The notes beneath the pieces are model-generated. The model was not told the origin of the DNA. It made no database searches and saw nothing but the letters and a program-made list of their open reading frames with translations. Of a DNA stretch of 64,000 bases, positions 46,428-57,174 are shown in pieces; position 1 is the first letter of the stretch, and each line of letters begins with the position of its first letter. Source of the DNA: Suillus spraguei (taxonomy: Eukaryota; Basidiomycota; Agaricomycetes; Boletales; Suillaceae); the NCBI GenBank assembly GCA_016800925.1, contig JABCPU010000221.1, forward strand, positions 1 through 64,000. The letters are read 5' to 3'. The translations under genes were made by a program, and so were the position numbers.

Positions 46428-46815
46428 ATCATGGGTGATCTATGAGTTTTCAAACGACGACTACGTACTAACAGGTAATTTTTATCTTTATTCGTGCCAG
46501 ATGTATTCCACAATATATCATCTTATGACAACTGCCGCGTACATCTCGCGTGCTTCTCATGTGCCATCATTAGCTTCACTCCATGACCTGAAGTCCACGT
46601 TAGTTCCTTACTAACCCTTTCATCTGCGTCATTTTGCCGTTTGGACACAGCAGCTCACAAACGACCACAGTACCTCCTCGCTGTCAAAGCCTCTCGATAT
46701 CGTACAACAATTGGACTGTCGTTATATCGAGGCTCGACTCATAAACAACAGGACACGTCGACTTGGAGATGCCCGACGCATCTCTCGCATTCACACCCCC
46801 ATACACAAGTCAGGC

Positions 46816-47250
46816 CGTTCATCGTCTCCAATTCTCCTCCATCTTGCATATGCAGCAACTTTCAATGGTTGCCAAGGTCTTACTTACCCTTGACAAGACC
46901 GGTTTCGACCTTCGAAGTCTTCGCACACGGTCAACTCCATACAACCCTTTCAAGGATTTGCCAGCGAGACAATACACGCATCCCACTCATTCAATACATT
47001 GAATGTTGAATTTGTTCGAACCTATATTTATTATCCAACGAGCAGCGTTGACGTGGCCCGGCCCGGATCCAGGGGTTCGAGCACCGTCACTCGGTTTGAT
47101 TGGTCTTCACAAATCCATACTTCTGTGCATCGTGTTTCGAAACCCTTGTCAACTTGAAGCCCGATTTATCAGCTGTCCAGGGCCTTATGTCAAGTATGGT
47201 TTCAGCCGGCATTCGTGGGTTCTTTGCTTCAAATTTTCGTCTCTTCATAC
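46816..47250 (+). repeat. Dispersed repeat, copy 1 (shortest)
   Basis: From CATCGTCTCCAATTCTCC to about GGGTTCTTTGCTTCAA, matching 58465-59095 and 62013-62660 on the same strand. Shared landmarks: TTGCATATGCA, CTTGACAAGACCG, CATTCAATACATTGAATGTTG, AGGGGTTCGAGCACCGTCACTCGG. The 5' third present in the other two copies is not found here. Confidence 0.85.
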
Positions 47251-47877
47251 AGCTTCCTGCTGATATCCCATATCTCTTTGACCCCAGGCTGACTGTGAAT
47301 GATGGAGATCGATCAATGGAGGGAATTTGCTGTTGGAGAGTAGGAGCGATTTCCCCCATGGTGCCTACTCAAAAGGTGTCTTTTGAAAATTCTCAAGCGA
47401 CAAGGAACATGTATTCATTTCGTTTTGGTTCAGGCTCTGAAGGTTTCCAATGATGGACCTTCAGAGCCTAGACCGAACAGTAAATCCAAACTTTTCTGCG
47501 CCTGCAGCGCAGGACAGCCAACTTCCACGAACTGGCCCCGATTCAGCAGCACGCACTGCACGTTCATCAAGGGTGATATCTCGGTATCACCAATTTCAGT
47601 TTTTGATGCTGTGGCGACCATCCGACTCGGAAATGAGAAGTCGCCCCCTTCCTAAAACACGGATATCCTTCACACAATCAGCTTCTCACCCTTGATCTCT
47701 CTGCTGCATCTCCACGTCCCTCAGCAACGGAAATATCCATCCCCTTGTCCGTTCCAGGCATACTCCAAACCACATCCTGTACACTCAATGTTTTTGGTAT
47801 GCCTCCACGATCTGGGAGGCCACAACTAGACTCTTCAAAAGTTGTTGAAAGAGACTATACATAATAATGGCCGCTCT

Positions 47878-47922
47878 CCTTCAAGCCAAGATATGTAGAG
47901 TCTACATATCTTGGGTTGAAGG
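47878..47922. repeat. 45-bp near-perfect hairpin
   Basis: Arms CCTTCAAGCCAAGATATGTAGA (47878-47899) and TCTACATATCTTGGGTTGAAGG (47901-47922) pair with one mismatch around a single-base centre. It could be a foldback remnant or a structured RNA site. Nothing beside it identifies an element. Confidence 0.75.
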
Positions 47923-48695
47923 TGGGAGTCACAGGCAGTGTTGAGGATGTATGCAGACAGTGGTGCTTCCCTTTCCTCTTATTTGGCTTTGCGTCAGACA
48001 TTGCGAGCAACACAAAGCCGACCAACAGGAAAGGGAAGCAGACTCGGAGGAAGTTACAAGGCGGTAGGTGAGTCAATTGATGATAGGGACTGTAATCACG
48101 GTGGTGTAACGTTATAGCTGTATATACCGTTGTGGCGTTCTTACCACATTATGTAAAGTTACTAAGTAAAAGGTTGTGTCACAACTAGGTTGGTATCTGG
48201 TTAACATTGCGCAAGATTGAATTCAATTGTGCTGCCATCTAAAGTCTAACAAACTTCTACCTGCCGTCACAGCTATCCTCTACGCACCAACCATGACTTC
48301 CAAACAAGGTGCAACTTGAAGTCATCCTCGTGTCTCATTGATGCGAAGAGCCTTACTCAGCCTTCAATGAATTGAAGATTGTACTAACACATTGTGGAAT
48401 TTATCAACTACGTCTGTACGACGAACTCAAATTCCATGGATAACAATCATCGAGAACATACAAACATAAGTGGGAAGACAATGAACTAGCTGAGCTTCTA
48501 AAGCACTATCTATGGATTCTGAGGACTCCATGTAACATTCGAAATCCCGTGAATAGTGATACAAGAGCGAGGTAAAAGAAAATTATTAATGTCCAGTACA
48601 TAAAATCGAGATTTTCAGACCTGTGACTCTGCAGCTTCAATGAGATGATGTTCCTGTATACAGGTCAGACGTTTCGGTGTGATAATCCTTGGAAG

Positions 48696-51600
48696 TCAGC
48701 ATACTTTTGCAATTTTCTGCCCTTCGGATAAAACAACGAGGCAAGACTGTAGACCCTTCAAACACCACTGCCGTTCGAGCCAAGCGAGGAGATGCCGATT
48801 CCAGAATGACTTGAATATATGTTCCAGTGCGTTACTCCATGGTGTGGGAGCTCGCAAGAGATGGACGGCCCAATTTTGGCATGCATACTTGAGAGCATCG
48901 GAGGTTGATTGACTTCGTCCCCGTGCCTCGGTTGCGAAAATCGTGAACGTAGTCATAGCATGGATGACCTCGATGTCTGGACAATCTTGTAGGGACACAG
49001 AGGCAGAATGATCCTGTGATCTTAATGCCAGGAACGCCGGAAACATCAAGAAATCTGGTAAGTTCTTGAACTCCTGGATTGCTTGGAAAACTGGCGATCG
49101 TGGGATAATTGCGCACTCGGTGATTGTTTCTAACATGTTCAAGAAGTCTTCCATTGTCACCCAGACAGATGCTGCGGGGGTCAACCGCCATGCTTGACCA
49201 TGGGGGGTCTGCAGCCATTCTCGTCCACTCTGGGTCTGCAACCACTCTCGTCCGTCCACAGTCTGCAACCACTCTCGCCCACTTGAGGCCAGCAACCACC
49301 CTTGCCCACTTTTGGTCTGGAGCCATTCTTGGCCACGTTCAGTCTGCAGCCCATCTGGGGTCCGCAGCCACTCTCGTCCGTCTGGAGTACACAGCCATTC
49401 TCGCCCTCCAGGGGTTAAGAGCCAATCTTGTGCGCTCTGGGTCAGTAACCATCCTCGCCCACGGTGGGTCAGTAGCCACTCTCGCCCGTAAAATGTGTGT
49501 AGCCATGCATGCCCGATTGGAGTCTGCATTTCGCGCTGCCACTCGCTCCTGCTCTGTGTTCCCAGCCATTCCCTCCCGCCCTGTGTCTCCAGCCACTCCC
49601 TCCCGCTCTCCGTCTCCAGCCAGCCTCTCTTGCTCTGAGTTTCCAACGAATCACGTGAACTGCTGATCCCGATGGACACCGACCACCGGACCCGCTGCCA
49701 CGCCTGAGTCTGCAACCACTCTTGTCCCCACTGGCTCTGCAGCCACTGCCGCCCGCTCTTGATGTCCAGCCATTGTCGTCCGCTCTCGGTGTTTAGCCAT
49801 TGTCGCCCGCTCTCTGTGTTCGTCCATTGTGGCCCACTCTTAGTATCCAACCACTTTTGTCCGCTCTCGGTGTCCAGCCACTTTCGCCCGCTCTCGGTGT
49901 CCAGCCACTCTCGCCCGCTTTCGGTGTCTAGCCACTTTTGCCCGCTCTCGGTGTCCAACCACTCTCGCCCGCTCTCGGTGTCCAGCGACTCTTGTCCGCT
50001 TGGGATGTCCAGCCACTCTCGCCTGCTCTCGGTATCCAGCCACTCTCGCCTGCTCTCGGTATCCAGCCACTCTCGCCTGCTCTGGGTGTCTAGCCACTTT
50101 TGCCCGATCTCGGTGTTCAGCCACTCTTGTCCGCTTGGGATGTTCAGCCACTTTTTCCCACTCTTGGTGTCCAGCCACTCTTGTCCGCTTGGGATGTTTA
50201 GCCACTTTTGCCCGATCTCGGTGTCTAGCCACTTTTGCCCCCTCTTGGTGTCCAGCCACTCTCGCCCGCTCTCGGTGTTTAGCCACTTTTGCCCTCTCTT
50301 GGTGTCTAGCCAGTCTTGCCTGCTCTCGGTGTCTAGCCACTTTTGCCCGCTCTCGGTGTCTAGCCAGTTTTCCCCACACTCGGTGTTCAGCCACTCTTGC
50401 CCGCTATTGGTGTGCAGCCACTCTCGTCCATCTCTCTCCAGCCACTCTCGCCCATCTCTCTCCAGCCACCCTCGCCCAGGCGTGGTCTGCAGCCATTCTT
50501 GGCCAGCCTGGGTCTGCAGCCACTCTCGTCCCCTCCGGGTCTGCAGCCATTCTTTGCCACTCAGGGTCTGTTGCAACCACACCCGTCCAGTCGAGGTTTG
50601 AAGCCATTCTTCTCCGCGTCGGCTCTGCAGCCACTCTCCTCCGCTCTGGGTCTGCAGCCACTCTCCCCGCTCTGGGTCTGCAACCATTCTCGCCCGCTCG
50701 GGGTTTCCAGCCAACCTTGGCCGCTGATGGTCTCTAGCGACTCTTTCCCGTTCCAAATCTCCAATGGTATTTGTTCGCCAGAGTCCCCAGCAACTTGTCT
50801 CCGTCTCTTCTGAGTCCACCACCATCCTGGCCCACTCTGTAACCACTCTCGCCCCCTCTCTGTCTGCAACCAAGTGTCTCCAGTGTGGGTCTGCAGCCAG
50901 CACCCCCCGCCTCGGGTTTGTAGCCAGTCTTCTCCTTTCCGGGTCCGCAGATAGTCTTCCCCGCCTTGGGTCTGCAGCCATGCACGTCCGTCCAGAGTTT
51001 CTAGCCAGGACCGTAAACCCGGCCCGCGAGCTCCCCGAAGCCATAACAGGCCCATAAGAACTTGCAATGGCGCTGGTGGCTCTACGATGAAGGCTAATGA
51101 TTGTTGCAAGTTCCGGGGGTCGTGGGGTTCCATAGCCTGATTCAGCGACTTCAATTCTAAGAGAGCATCCATGAGAACAGGGCATTCTGGAAGGTCTTGG
51201 ATCATCAAGCGGAAAGAGGAATAAGCGAGTATGGAGTGTGGTGTTTGGATTAGTTGTAATCCAGGGAGGTTGCAGTTCGAGAAGTCTGAAACATAGTCAC
51301 GAATGGACGAGTGATAGATATTCACAGGCTGGCTGCTGTCGGCGGGAATGTCCATGAAAGACCGTAGTTGTATCAGTACGGTTGCAATGTCGCTGCCTTG
51401 ACCAGGACCAAGGAGTTTCGAATCTGTGAGATCGGCAAGGGGTCTGCAAGGGCAACAACGATGGATAGGTGGTGGTATGCCCGGTTGAGGTCCGAACAGG
51501 TGGCGAGAATACAGTCATATAACTTGTACACTTCCGTTCCAGGTAGCAGTTCATTGGTTAGCTCGAGCATCAGTTCAAGGCGATCCCGGGGGTCATTGTA

Positions 51601-52521
51601 TTTATCATCGACAAACTTCATCATTGTAGATGCCACGATAAAGCGTCTGCCAGCTCGGTTCGCCAGCCGCACAAGTTTATCCGCACTTGGCCGCGGGAAA
51701 TCAGGATGGCGACTACGCAACTCTGTGAAGGAATGCTGCAAGAAGAGATAGATGTCATTGTCAACATCTTCGCCGTCTAATGAAATGGTGCCAGCAGTGC
51801 CCTTCCCAGAAGTGTTCACTGGTATCTCATACACCAGTGCACGCATCTCTTCTTTTTGAATGGCTTTACGGATATGTTCTTCTGAGCGACTGGTGAGCAG
51901 AATGTGGAACAAGGGAAGTTCAGGATCACAAAGAGCTTCGCCGAGGAGAGAGATGAGATCGGCGACGGTTTCAGGTTTGGATTCATCGAGGGCATCGACA
52001 ACAAACACTGGAGGCGGACACTCGCACAACCTGGATCGGAGGTGCCAGAGAGGTTGGCAAAATAACGCCTTCATCTGGTCGCGAAGAGACTTGTTAGGGT
52101 CTAGAACGGCGGGATTCTCGCGGATAGCTCTATTCATCTCGTTCTTGACACTGGGAAAATTACTCGCAAGCTGGTAAGCAAGGGTTGCAAAGAAATAACC
52201 AGTCGTGCTGCGTTTCGTGTGCTTGCGCGAGAAAAAGAACGTCCCCGCAAGCCGTGTTTCGATTTTCGTCTCCTCTGTCACTTTGAGAGCTTTCATCCTT
52301 TCAGCAACAGTGAACGCAACAGCGGACTTTCCGACACCCGCCGTTCCATGCAGCCAAATGAGTCGACTCTTCTTGCTGGTGTCCAAAAAATGATAGATAT
52401 ACTTGAGAAGGTCTACTCTGGTCCCTTCCAAACATTTCGGATGGGGCTGGCGTTCAGGAGAGTCGTATTCAGCACCCAGGACAGCAACCTGGGACAGCTT
52501 CTCCCAAGTTCCTTCAGCCAT
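48696..52521 (-). CDS. NACHT NTPase (NLR-like) with internal array of about 64 nine-residue WL repeats
   Basis: Minus strand from ATG 52521. The NACHT domain has a Walker A GTAGVGKS (residues 59-66), Walker B VFVVDALDE (172-180) and ILLTSRSEEH (207-216), in the arrangement common in Agaricomycete NLR-like proteins. A frameshift near 51413 moves to a frame reading LGPGQGSDIATVLIQLRSFM, IYHSSIRDYVSDF and YSSFRLMIQDLPECPVL. From about 51050 to 49175 come about 64 repeats of [EK]WL[QDN]T.[ST]G[RQ], with a second frame change near 50670. After the array (from about 49160) the helical region typical of this family resumes: SDALKYACQNWAVHLL, FWNRHLLAWLERQWCL, stop at 48696. No effector domain is seen upstream; a 5' exon may precede (CAG acceptor just before the start). 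Such proteins are thought to sense ligands and trigger cell death. Confidence 0.85.
49175..51050 (-). repeat. 27-bp minisatellite coding for nine-residue repeats
   Basis: A tandem array with a 27-bp period, coding on the minus strand. By reading the translation I count about 11 units before and about 53 after the frame change near 50670. Central units (about 49780-50400) are nearly identical (WLDTESGRE, WLDTESGQK, WLDTKRGQK, WLNIPSGQE), while flanking units are more varied (WLQTQSGRE, WLLTPGGRE, WLHTFYGRE). A few units have eight or ten residues (WLERDGRE, WLQQTLSGKE) and two breaks hold non-repeat sequence (near 50780-50830 and 49640-49690). The array makes long open frames on the opposite strand by periodicity; these are not genes. 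Confidence 0.95.
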
Positions 52522-53422
52522 TGCTAGAAGCTCGCCAGGAACTGTCAGTTAGGTCAGGCGAGGAAATAAAAAAGATATTTACGTTGATCCTAATCACTTA
52601 TCGACAGAGGTTAATGATAGAATTTCACACTGAATATGAGTGAGGATGGAACAAGTCGGGGAAGTACTAGTCAAGATCAAGGATGTGATCAGAAATCGTG
52701 GGTGGTAGCATCGGGGAGACGACATACAACGACGTTAATTGAGGATGAGTTAATACCTAAGCTGTGAAGTTCAAATAGTTCAAACAATCGAGCGACGGAG
52801 ATATGATCAACGCTTAGAAATGATGTTTGAGATAAAATGGAGATCCGAGTATTCAAAATCCGATGGATGGAGTTGACAAGTTGAAAAGGCAAGTCAAATA
52901 GGTGCTTGTCTGGTTGCAGACCCCGGCTACCAGGGGGTATCATGACGAGGCTGCTGTGCGCACAACAAGTCAGTAAGTAACCAAAATTCGGACCATGTGC
53001 ACACTACCGTAGTACTTATGCGAATCGCATTCCTACAACGATGTATTCCCAAAGCTTCCTGCACGGTACCTCTGTTGAGAATACTGGACTCTCGATCGAT
53101 GTCTATGCGCTGCACTACGAAGTATCTTGGACTTTTACTAGAATCAAATGTTAAATTCGAATGGCGGAAAACGCTAACGTCCGAAGGACGCAGATGTAGT
53201 TGTTGACAAGGTGCGGAATGCGAATCTACTCAAGTACAAAATGTGATAAGGTTGTTGGGTTACTGGACGAAGGCCCGCAGGGCCTTTCCGGCCTGAAACT
53301 CGAAACCGAACCTGATGTAGCAAGGTGAGCTGTGTTCCCGATGGTTTAGGAGGGCTACGACGCGTAAAGGCGAAGCTTGGTGCCCTATGAAAAGAAGGAG
53401 TGGACTCACTAATTGTTTCGCT
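52522..53422. other. Region upstream of the NACHT gene
   Basis: A minus-strand open frame (52689-52943, 84 codons) could be an upstream exon of the NACHT gene, and the bases before its start read CCTAACTGACAG, a plausible branch site and acceptor. I cannot recognise a domain in it. The left side borders the DIRS element, whose terminal repeats should lie here but were not resolved. Confidence 0.4.
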
Positions 53423-54637
53423 CTAGCGTACCGGTGGAAGTGTATACCTTGTGAATGGTTCTAGAGCGGGCGACGATTGGATGTAAGGAGCTAGTATTTT
53501 CGCATGGTCTCACAAGTAGATGGTGAAAGCTTCACTCGACCACCTCCCCATCGTTTTGACTACGTCGAACGGTACTCCTCTCAACAAGTATTCCAACGTT
53601 CCCCCGATGCGCAGTCCGTGACCCTTGAGGTCCAGTAAACCTGCCGCGCTCGCTGCTAGTGTTAGTCGTTTTACGAATTCCGACTTTGAAAGCGGTCTTA
53701 GGCCTTTGTCGTGTTTCCACGCGAAAAGGTGTTCTTCAGCTCCTCCTGGGTTCACTCGTAAGTGATTCTGCATAGCTTCCTTTGGGTCTGTAGGGCCGTT
53801 TTGAGCTGCCCAATAGGTTTCTTCTCCCGACAGAGGTGACGATTTCGTGCTGGGTAGTGTGAACTTGGTTACCGGTAGATTATTGCGGTCGGTGGCTTCG
53901 GACATTCCGTTTCTCGTGACGTGTTTGCGTGGGTCAAAACTTTTGATTGTTTTAACTGTGAATTCACCTAGACGTGCTATAGAGTAGAACGTCGTCGTCA
54001 TGCAGGCGTAGAAAGCTGCATCGAGCAGTTTGTTTAAGTCCATCTGGTTGCGGATGCATGTCATGAAATCGGGAGTGAAAGGCTGCCTCTTTGGACGCTT
54101 CGAAGATGGAGGAGCGAGGACTGCTGCGCCTTTGAGTAACGTTTTGAGTTCTCCTGGTTGGATCACCCAGGCTCTTCCGTGGAGTAAGTGCCAGGCTTTA
54201 ATACCTGCTACGAAGTTAGCTATTGCTGATCCTGAATAGGAACCAGCACAGCTAGATAGGAACTCTAGGAGCAGGTTGGGATTAACGGGGCAACGTTTGT
54301 CTTCTTCGACGTGGTTGATATCGCAGTATACGTGGAACACTAGTAAACCCGCCCCGTACGTCTCCTTTGTGGATTGCGCCCACGCTGAACCTATCACATC
54401 TAGGATTCGATCTAATTGTTCATCCGATACCTCGTGGTTCGGCGACTTCTCTGGTGTCGACGCTAGTTGCCTGGTACTCTCTCCTGCTGGTACCCAAAGC
54501 CTTAATCGATCTCGCGCTAAACAGTGCGGGCGAAGGACTGACGGGCGCGGTGTTAAGGGCTGTCTGTAGACTTGGGGGGTTGCAATCTGTACTGGTTGGC
54601 TTTGGGCTAACGGAGCTCCGAACCGCGAACGGTTCAT
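53423..54637 (-). pseudogene. Tyrosine recombinase (YR) of the DIRS/Ngaro element, one nonsense codon
   Basis: Integrates the circular cDNA. The likely start is ATG 54637, five bases after the RNase H stop. Core-binding helices (SAWAQSTKETYGAGLLVFHV, SAIANFVAGIKAWHLLHGR) precede the catalytic domain: arginine in FYSIARLGEFTVK, HxxR in KGHGLRIGGTLEY, GRWSSEAF, and the nucleophilic tyrosine in FTIYL. A TGA at 53510-53512 follows directly. The frame then continues as DHAKILAPYI to a natural TAG at 53423, so the TGA most likely replaced CGA (arginine). The rest is open. Confidence 0.9.
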
Positions 54638-54641
54638 AGAG

Positions 54642-55385
54642 TCATTCGTCTCGGAGTGCCGCACTAATGTATTCCTCTTCTTCTGTTCTAGAGATCTCCT
54701 GTCGCTCTGCTGCTCTTTGCTTGACGAGTGCTCGATTGATGAGCTTAGCCGCGGGAATGGAGTATTTCCCGTCCCACAGTAGCCGTAGTTCAGTAGGGGA
54801 TAGAGGTTGGGTGGCGTCGATAATGAACGGTTCAAGCTCGTGAGGGATACTGATGTGGGGGAGAAGAAGGTGGGAGGGTCCGAGAATGCCTCTAGATGGG
54901 TCATCTGCAGGGTTGTGTTCGCTCGCAACGTACGTAGTGACAATTTCGAGACGGTGGGGTAGATTGTGGAGGAAATCATGGATTCTTCTGAATACTCCGT
55001 TGACTTCTTTATTGCGGTGTCTGTGCTTCCACCAACCTTCCACAACTCCAGTGTTGTCTCCGTGGACGAGGACGTTGCTGCTAATGCCAGGGAAAGAGGA
55101 GATGGCATGTATAAGGAGTTCGAAGCCGACGGCTTCTGCCCAGCCAATATCTCGTTTGCCATTATGAGTTTGCCAGCCTGGAATTAGTCGCCACGCTCTC
55201 CAACGATCACCAATGACTATTCCTATTCCTATTCCTGAGCTCGCATCGGAAAATGCTAGAGGGTTCTGGAGTTGAGGAGTTGCGAAGATGTCGCGAGCTA
55301 CGCCGCCAGATTGAAGTAGTTCGGACCACCAGTTAAGGTCCTCGGCTACTGTTTTCCAGCTCTTCGGGGTAAGAAAGGATTGGAT
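54642..55385 (-). pseudogene. RNase H domain of the DIRS/Ngaro element
   Basis: Continues the reverse transcriptase after a one-base frameshift near 55372 (NPFL then TPKSWKTVAEDLNWW). RNase H residues: D in LAFSDASSGIGIGIVIG, E in GWAEAVGFELL, D in VLVHGDNTGVVEGWW, and the last D in NPADDPSRG. Ends RTEEEEYISAALRDE with stop at 54642. Catalytic residues are kept. Removes the RNA strand during cDNA synthesis. Confidence 0.88.
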
Positions 55386-56663
55386 TGACTGACCGCTAGC
55401 ATGTCCTCGAGGCTGGTGATGTACGCTCTGCCTCGAGGTGCTGCGGCACACGCATGTAATAATTTGCCGTAAAGTTCTTGAACATCCTGTAGGACGTGCG
55501 TGTGCCGCTTCCTCCATTTGTGTATGGCTGCTAAGTACTTGGCTACCTTGGCCTCGCTTAATGCTACTACCATTCGTTGGAGGTCCCAATAAAATCCTAT
55601 GTAAATCGTAGACGTGTTGAACAGTTGGTCTTTTAAGACTTCCCAGATCAGGCCAAGCTCATCCAATAGGTCGTTTATGTCCTGTAGACAGAACGTAAAT
55701 AGGGCATCATGTTTCGACCGAGGTGATTGGTTCGAGAGATCAATTAAAGGCTGCGCGCGACTTTCGTTTGATTCTTCTATTTTTCCACTGATAGGACAAC
55801 GTTTGCCGAACCAAAGTCTTCCTTCTGTTTGTCTTAGGCCCGAACTGGCGAACTTCTTATACCATATCTTCCTGTCTTCGTTATAGCGTTCGCGAAACTC
55901 GCGACATATCCTGAAAAATATGTGGTTGTCTACCCACTTATCTAGAGGTCCGATGCCTTTGTGCCGAAAGATTTCGGCTCCAGCGTCAGCCATGTGACCA
56001 TAGATTCCTGCTGAAGGAGTTGCGCCGAAAGCTGTACAAGTGTCCACACAAAAGAGTGTCTCCGAGATTCTAACTATACCTGCTGGCCACTGGGATTCAT
56101 GTAGCGGTACCGTTCGGTAAGCTTCTGCTATGTCCCGCGTTGCTACTTCTGACCCTGGAGGTAGATTGGCTATTAATTCGTAGATTATAGAGAATTTTCC
56201 CCATGTTGTAGGAAAATCGTTAGCGTTTATGTCCGAATTTATTGATGCGTTTGCGAACGACGCGTTGGTTCTGTGTGGGAATGAGAAGTTCTGGATGAGT
56301 CGAAATTTTCCGGGTTTGCCTGGTTTTGGGATGATGGACATCGGAGACGATTGGAAAGGTCCGATCAGACGTTCTAGAGTGTCAGCATCGAAAGGACCGA
56401 TGTATCTTCCTTTGTTGATTTCTTTTTGGATAATGGCACGAAATTCGACAGCAAACTCGCTAGTCAAGTCTTTATTAGGGGGAGTCTGTACATTGGTGAT
56501 AACGGGAAAATCTATTTTGAATCCGCTGCGAAGGCCATCTGCGACCTTCGCGAAGCGTTTGGCTAACTCCGGGTGGTCGAGCATGCGAGACCACGCCTCT
56601 GCCTTATACGGCGTTAGCGGATTCAGCTTTCTGTGCTCGAGCACATCTCTGGGCGCCATGAGT
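55346..56663 (-). pseudogene. Reverse transcriptase of the DIRS/Ngaro element
   Basis: Long open frame whose real protein begins about LNPLTPYKAEAWSRML. Motifs: SSPMSIIPKPGKPGKFRLI, NANDFPTTWGKFSII, VATRDIAEAYRTVPL (catalytic aspartate), FGATPSAGIYGHMADAGAE, and the second catalytic box written DKWVDNHIFF. This reads VDN where most relatives should have VDD, which would remove a metal-binding aspartate. The upstream end overlaps the zinc-binding ORF (56604-57002) in another frame. A frameshift near 55372 separates it from RNase H. Confidence 0.88.
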
Positions 56664-57002
56664 GGCAGCTCCGCACCCTGAACACACGTGCTTGGCGTCG
56701 TGCCTAGGCACGGTGCATCCTTCTTCGCGCTGCCAGGCGGTGCAGAGTTGTTTTCCGTCCTTCGTCCACAGACCTTTGTGGATGCGCTCCGCAAGGGTCT
56801 CGTGTTGCTTATCCCATGTGTGGGAGGCCGTGCATTCGATGGTTTTATGCGGGTTATGTCCGAGGCACACTGCGCAGCATGGGAGGGGACCAGATGCGGG
56901 AGGTGCTCGAATAGTGCGTACCTTCTTGTTAAAGTTTGATACTTCTTCTACAGGTGGGAGAGGGCATTTTTGTCCGCTATAGACTTGGCGCGTTGACACC
57001 AT
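56604..57002 (-). CDS. Zinc-binding ORF upstream of DIRS/Ngaro reverse transcriptase
   Basis: 132 codons from MVSTRQVYSGQKCPLP. It contains CCAVCLGHNPHKTIEC and CSGCGAATHGAQRC, two Cys/His clusters typical of nucleic-acid-binding parts of retroelement gag proteins. It is probably the end of the gag-like protein encoded upstream (57175-58245), joined by splicing or frameshifting, and its tail overlaps the start of the reverse transcriptase frame. The start codon may therefore not be real. Confidence 0.7.
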   Translation of the reverse strand: MVSTRQVYSGQKCPLPPVEEVSNFNKKVRTIRAPPASGPLPCCAVCLGHNPHKTIECTASHTWDKQHETLAERIHKGLWTKDGKQLCTAWQREEGCTVPRHDAKHVCSGCGAATHGAQRCARAQKAESANAV

Positions 57003-57118
57003 TTGTGATGGTCGTAGAGACTCTAGGTTGCTGGCGATGAATGCCGCCGCTGCTTGCTGTGATAGCGAGCGATGTGGTCACATGTGGTATGTGGTTTTGG
57101 TTGTGGGTGGGTGTGACC

Positions 57119-57134
57119 CGGGGGGGGGGGGGGT
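57119..57134. repeat. Homopolymer of about 15-16 G
   Basis: A G run lies in the spacer between the two DIRS/Ngaro gag segments. Length is unreliable in any assembly. It would be C on the coding strand and might be a slippage point. Confidence 0.85.
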
Positions 57135-57174
57135 TTGGTTGTGATAACCGTTGTTCGTGATGAACATTTGTCGT

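Larger units (their letters stand above)
46428..48695. other. Intergenic, with a dispersed repeat copy and a hairpin
   Basis: No convincing gene. Holds copy 1 of the dispersed repeat (46816-47250) and a strong hairpin at 47878-47922. Open frames of up to 117 codons near 47100-47450 lie next to or in repeat DNA and are probably chance. Confidence 0.55.

Noticed and set aside
47100..47453. 117-codon + strand frame next to dispersed repeat copy 1
   Set aside because: It begins in repeat DNA and the frame is not kept in the other two copies.
49759..50737. Long + strand open frames of repeated SSHSRPLSV / PATLARSRC type over the minisatellite
   Set aside because: They are the antisense readings of the 27-bp array. 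A period divisible by three keeps every frame open. The minus strand alone continues into NACHT and family-typical helices.
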